A stretch of 64,000 nucleotides of DNA from Tepidisphaeraceae bacterium (GTDB lineage: Bacteria > Planctomycetota > Phycisphaerae > Tepidisphaerales > Tepidisphaeraceae), in NCBI GenBank assembly GCA_035998445.1, contig DASYHQ010000007.1, forward strand, positions 1 through 64,000. The letters run 5' to 3'. The notes beneath the pieces were generated by a model. It was not told the DNA's origin. It ran no database searches and saw only the letters and a program-made list of their open reading frames with translations. This document shows positions 60,519 through 64,000 of this stretch, piece by piece. Made by a program: the position numbers and the translations under genes. Each line of letters starts with the position of its first letter. Positions within the stretch are counted from its first letter, which is position 1.

Positions 60519-61391
60519 ATGTTCATTCGAAATTCACGTCGTGCGTTCACTTTGGTTGAACTCCTCGTCGTCATCGGCATCATCGCGTTGCTGATCTCGA
60601 TCCTGCTCCCAGCGCTGAACAAGGCCCGCTCAGCGGCCCGCACCACGGCTTGTCTGTCGAACTTGCGACAGATGGGGTTTGGGCTTGCGCTTTACGCGTC
60701 GAACAACAATGACTGGCTGCCACCGGGCAGTCTGTCGCATGGCGGAGATAGCACTACCTGGGCCATATCGATTTCGCCGTATTTGGGCGGCAAGGGGCAC
60801 ACGCGGAACACAGCCGTATTCCCGTTACCCCCGGTTTTTCAGGATCCGAGTGCGACCATCCTGGAGGGAATGGTTCATTACTCTTCCAATCCCCTCGTTT
60901 TGCCAGACATGAACTACAGGGTCGGGTGGAACCCAGCCGACCGGGTCTATCTACGACAGTACAAGATGTCGCGCGCCCGACCGGCGGCCGAGCTGTTCGC
61001 ATTGGCGGACGGTGTACAGATCGGGAGCATCATGCTCGGTGGCAGCCGCTACAACGCTGCGGCGGTCGCGCGGTGGATCAACGCATCGATTTACGATCAG
61101 GAGTACAGGACTTACTCGCGCGAAGCGTTCTTCAACGGCCGTCCGGACTCGAAGATCGCGCTCAGCCGGAATAACAATCGCGACGCCGCATCGGGTACGC
61201 CGCCCGCCGGAGATATTCGCTATCGCGAACGACAAAACACGGCCGCGAACTTCCTGTTCTTTGACGGCCATGCTGAGACCATCATCCGTGGAACGGATAC
61301 CCCTGCAGGGCCTAACCCCGGATCGATCAAGCAGAGCAACCTGCGGCCGGCTGCGTTCAATAATCAACGACCGACCCCACCTTTCGAGTGA
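60519..61391 (+). CDS. Second prepilin-like secreted protein of the H-x-DG type
   Basis: The product has 290 residues. [20 protein letters not shown] is nearly identical to the N-terminus of the upstream member, and NFLFFDGHAETII is the DG motif. The mature parts differ. Together the two enclose the GH5 and PEP-CTERM genes. The ATG is well inside an upstream frame that lacks signal sequence, so it is the better start. Confidence 0.85.
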   Translation: MFIRNSRRAFTLVELLVVIGIIALLISILLPALNKARSAARTTACLSNLRQMGFGLALYASNNNDWLPPGSLSHGGDSTTWAISISPYLGGKGHTRNTAVFPLPPVFQDPSATILEGMVHYSSNPLVLPDMNYRVGWNPADRVYLRQYKMSRARPAAELFALADGVQIGSIMLGGSRYNAAAVARWINASIYDQEYRTYSREAFFNGRPDSKIALSRNNNRDAASGTPPAGDIRYRERQNTAANFLFFDGHAETIIRGTDTPAGPNPGSIKQSNLRPAAFNNQRPTPPFE

Positions 61392-61483
61392 TGCTCTGGG
61401 ATCGCAGCCTGGAAGGATAGCGGTCGAAGCTGTAACGGTCGCGTTGGCAATTACGGCGTTGCGTTTGAACAGATGTAGCGCGT

Positions 61484-63235
61484 TCACGCGTCGATGGTGA
61501 CGGGTCCCACGCAGTGCGCTTGGCACGCGAGCACGTACCCCTTAGCGCGATCGCTGGCGCTGAGCGCGTCTTGCGTTGTCATCTCGACCTGGCCGCCGAT
61601 CAGGTTCACCTTGCACTGGCCGCAGATGCCGGAGCGGCAGTCGAAGTCGATGTTCACGCCGGTCGCCTCGGCGACCTCCAGCACGCTTTGGTTCGTTGAA
61701 GCGACGCCGACGCGACCCGATCGTGCAAAAGTGACGGCGGCGCCGTCGGTGCTTGCCGCTGGGCTGATTATCGACGGTTCGGCCGTTCCAGCGATCAGCG
61801 GCGAAGCGTCTGCCACCTCTTCCATTCCCGCAACGTCACGGCCCGGTGACGTGAACGACTCGAAGTGAATTCGATCTTCCGGCACGCCTAATTCGCGCAG
61901 CAGCTGGCGGGTGGGTTCCAGCATGGCATCGGGGCCGCAAATGTGGACGACGCTCTCGCGGATGTGCGGCGCATGGGCGATCACCTGCTGGGCCGTCAGC
62001 CGGCCACGCGGGCCGGGGGTGGTTTGGGCATCGGCGCCGGTGAGGGTCGTCAGCACGTGCAGGTTTGAATGGCGGCGCTGCAGGTAGTCGAGCTCGTCAC
62101 GGTAGATCACGTCCGCAGCGGTGCGGGCGGCGTAGCAGAGGTGAATGTCGCCGGGCCAGCAGATGTCGGTGAGGTAGCGGATCTTCGACATCAGCGGCGT
62201 GATGCCGACGCCGCCGGCGATCATCACGATGTGCGGCGATTCCGTCCCTGCGAACGTGAATCGGCCGGCGGGTGCGGAGACGGTCAGCACGTCGCCCCTT
62301 TGCACGGCCCGATGCAGGAACTGCGACGCCACGCCGTCGCGCTTCACGGTGATCTCGCAGTACGCCGTCCGGCTTGGCGAAGACGCGATGGTGTACGAAC
62401 GGTTAACCGTCTGGCCGTCGATGTTCAACACGATGTTTAGGTACTGGCCGGGCAGGAACGTGAACGGCAGCGTGAGCCCGTCCAACGCCGTCAGACGAAA
62501 CGTGCGAACGTTGGGCGTTTCGTCGAACGTGCCTGCAACGCGCAACTGGCCGCGCCAGAACTTCGGCAAAAGGCGCGGCGCGATTGCAGTGGCCATGCCA
62601 GTCGGCTGCACGGAAACGTGAGCGATGGCCGGCGTCTTCTCCCGCATGCGCGATAGGCGGACGAGCGAGTAGACCGGGCGGAAGCCCAGCAGCACGCCGA
62701 GCGCCACCGCGAAACTCGCGGGGCGCGTGACGTCCGCCTTCACCAGCATGTAATAGTGGACCACCCCAAGGATCGCCGACACGTACGCCAGCCGATGCAG
62801 CAGTTTCCATCGCTTCGGCCCAAGCCGGCGGATCATGCCGTCGGTCGAGGTGACGGCCAGCGGCACCATCAGCAGCAACGCGGCGCTGCCGACGATCAGG
62901 TAGGGTCGCAGCACCATTTCCGACAGCGTGCTGCGCACGTTCATCGCACGGTCGCCGACGAAGAAGATGCCCAGGTGCAGCATCGCGTGGAAGAACGCGT
63001 ACAGGCCGATCGTCCGCCGGAAGAGCACCAGCCAGTTCCAGCCGGTCAATCGAGCCAGCGGGGTGATGAACAGCGAGCCGACCAGGAAGGTCAGCGCCAG
63101 CATGCCCGTCGTGCGGATCGCGAAGTTGACCGGGTTGGCGCCGAGTTGCCCGCGCAACGCGTCGTACCCCAGCAACGCCGCGGGCACGGCGCAGTTCAGC
63201 GCGACTATAAGCTTTTCAACGCGGGTGATCTTCAT
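61484..63235 (-). CDS. msrQ: MsrQ-like heme protein fused to ferredoxin reductase and 2Fe-2S ferredoxin
   Basis: The product has 583 residues. Residues 1-195 are a six-helix ferric-reductase-type membrane domain close to MsrQ (LHRLAYVSAILGVVHYYMLV), with candidate heme His83, His87, His147 and His160. Residues 225-460 are an FAD/NAD domain: NRSYTIASSPS for FAD, GGVGITPLMS and HICGPDAML for NAD(P)H. Residues 495-583 are a plant-type ferredoxin with Cys533, Cys538, Cys541 and Cys571. MsrQ alone normally has only the first domain. The fusion should carry electrons from NAD(P)H to MsrP, which is encoded next to it. Confidence 0.85.
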   Translation of the reverse strand: MKITRVEKLIVALNCAVPAALLGYDALRGQLGANPVNFAIRTTGMLALTFLVGSLFITPLARLTGWNWLVLFRRTIGLYAFFHAMLHLGIFFVGDRAMNVRSTLSEMVLRPYLIVGSAALLLMVPLAVTSTDGMIRRLGPKRWKLLHRLAYVSAILGVVHYYMLVKADVTRPASFAVALGVLLGFRPVYSLVRLSRMREKTPAIAHVSVQPTGMATAIAPRLLPKFWRGQLRVAGTFDETPNVRTFRLTALDGLTLPFTFLPGQYLNIVLNIDGQTVNRSYTIASSPSRTAYCEITVKRDGVASQFLHRAVQRGDVLTVSAPAGRFTFAGTESPHIVMIAGGVGITPLMSKIRYLTDICWPGDIHLCYAARTAADVIYRDELDYLQRRHSNLHVLTTLTGADAQTTPGPRGRLTAQQVIAHAPHIRESVVHICGPDAMLEPTRQLLRELGVPEDRIHFESFTSPGRDVAGMEEVADASPLIAGTAEPSIISPAASTDGAAVTFARSGRVGVASTNQSVLEVAEATGVNIDFDCRSGICGQCKVNLIGGQVEMTTQDALSASDRAKGYVLACQAHCVGPVTIDA

Positions 63236-63265
63236 AGGGCGGTTTCGTGCGTGATATCTAAGCGC

Positions 63266-63341
63266 GTCATCCTGAGGTACGTCAAAGGATCTCTTCAATT
63301 TGGCGGGTGCCAAGAGATCCTTCGGAGTACCTCAGGATGAC
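63266..63341. repeat. Inverted repeat with TCATCCTGAGGTAC and AAGGATCTCTT arms
   Basis: GTCATCCTGAGGTAC with AAGGATCTCTT on the left pairs with AAGAGATCCTT and GTACCTCAGGATGAC on the right, with 16 bases between the arms. It is a long, strong hairpin between msrQ and msrP and would be part of a shared transcript if both are cotranscribed. GTCATCC termini are shared with the other hairpin family. Confidence 0.8.
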
Positions 63342-63369
63342 GATGGTTGCATCGTGAAGCACTTAGCAT

Positions 63370-64000
63370 TTAGTACTGCTGTCGCAGGTCCATGCCACTG
63401 TACAGGCTTGCCACCTGCTCACCGTACCCGTTGAACATCAGCGTCGGTCGGCGGCCGGGCAGGCCGATGCGCTGTTCGGTGGCTTGGCTCCAGCGCGGGT
63501 GGGCGACCTCGGGGTTCACATTGGCGTAGAAGCCGTACTCGTTCGGAGCCGACTTGTTCCACGTGGTCGGCGGCTCGGCCTCGGTCAACGTGATGCGCAC
63601 GATCGACTTGATCCCCTTGAACCCGTACTTCCACGGCACCACCAACCGCAGCGGCGCGCCGTTCTGCGCCGGCATCTCGCGGCCATACAGACCACTGGCG
63701 AGCAACGTCAGGGGGTGCATCGCCTCGTCCATGCGCAGGCCTTCCACGTACGGCCAATCCAGCACGGCGCGGCGTTGACCGGGGAATCGCTGTGGATCGA
63801 ACAGCGTTTGAAACGCCACGTACTTCGCGTTGCTGCGCGGCTCGACCTTATCCAGCAACTTCGACAACGAGTATCCCGCCCAGGGGATGACCATCGACCA
63901 TCCCTCGACGCAGCGCATGCGGTAGACGCGCTCTTCCGGTGCCGCGACGGTCAGCAGATCGTCAAGGTCGAACTGCGTGGGCCTGGCGACGTTGCCATCC
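63370..64000 (-). CDS. msrP: Methionine sulfoxide reductase catalytic subunit MsrP (5' end outside window)
   Basis: The visible 209 residues are the C-terminal two thirds of the molybdopterin protein. [12 protein letters not shown] with Cys as the molybdenum ligand, [20 protein letters not shown] and [20 protein letters not shown] are conserved in MsrP/YedY. The enzyme repairs oxidised methionine in periplasmic proteins using electrons from MsrQ. The frame is open to the window edge. It lies upstream of the msrQ-type fusion in the same direction, as in the msrPQ operon. Confidence 0.9.
   Translation of the reverse strand, partial: DGNVARPTQFDLDDLLTVAAPEERVYRMRCVEGWSMVIPWAGYSLSKLLDKVEPRSNAKYVAFQTLFDPQRFPGQRRAVLDWPYVEGLRMDEAMHPLTLLASGLYGREMPAQNGAPLRLVVPWKYGFKGIKSIVRITLTEAEPPTTWNKSAPNEYGFYANVNPEVAHPRWSQATEQRIGLPGRRPTLMFNGYGEQVASLYSGMDLRQQY

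Noticed and set aside
1-64000. CRISPR array or rRNA operon
   Set aside because: No regularly spaced short direct repeats and no rRNA sequence were seen; the repeats found are single inverted repeats.

Overview
The window is high-GC bacterial chromosome, most likely from a planctomycete of the Phycisphaerae/Tepidisphaerales type. The evidence is two secreted proteins with the long [20 protein letters not shown] prepilin head and an FLDGHA-like tail, a PEP-CTERM protein with autotransporter-type beta-strand repeats, and several families of long inverted repeats between genes. The taxonomic call is inference from these hallmarks; no rRNA is present.

Positions 1 to about 27,200 are a prophage or phage-like element that continues off the left edge. 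Late genes run rightward from before position 1 to 12,057: the end of a possible beta-helix protein, a large SGNH hydrolase, head-tail or tail completion proteins, a probable tail tube, a tail assembly chaperone with an apparent programmed -1 frameshift, a 1156-residue tape measure protein and three distal tail candidates. Early and accessory genes run leftward from about 27,200 to 12,060 and meet the late operon tail to tail, 2 bases apart. They include an XRE-type repressor candidate, a lone MutS domain I protein, a Dam-like methylase, RusA, an HNH homing endonuclease, a MazG-like protein, many tiny zinc-ribbon proteins, a MazF-like toxin cassette and a prepilin-like protein. One rightward ribbon-helix-helix regulator diverges from the HNH gene across a perfect inverted-repeat operator. 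No integrase, terminase, portal, capsid or polymerase is visible. The right edge of the element abuts tRNA-Ile, a plausible integration site.

From 27,365 rightward the content is host chromosome. 27.4-40.4 kb: tRNA-Ile, phosphoglucomutase, a TIM-barrel epimerase, tRNA-Tyr, a lipoprotein esterase, an RND pump subunit, an FGGY kinase, 6-phosphogluconate dehydrogenase, a gamma-carbonic-anhydrase-like protein and RecR. 40.7-46.1 kb: a divergent glycan locus (deacetylase and methyltransferase leftward, three glycosyltransferases rightward). 46.1-53.5 kb: a PAS histidine kinase, AccA, prephenate dehydrogenase, an inositol-phosphatase family enzyme and a polytopic membrane protein. 53.6-61.4 kb: a polysaccharide-related locus (GntR/LacI regulator, prepilin-like protein, GH5 hydrolase, PEP-CTERM beta-strand-repeat protein, second prepilin-like protein). 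61.5-64.0 kb: a methionine sulfoxide reductase pair in which MsrQ is fused to a ferredoxin reductase and a 2Fe-2S ferredoxin, next to MsrP, which runs off the right edge.
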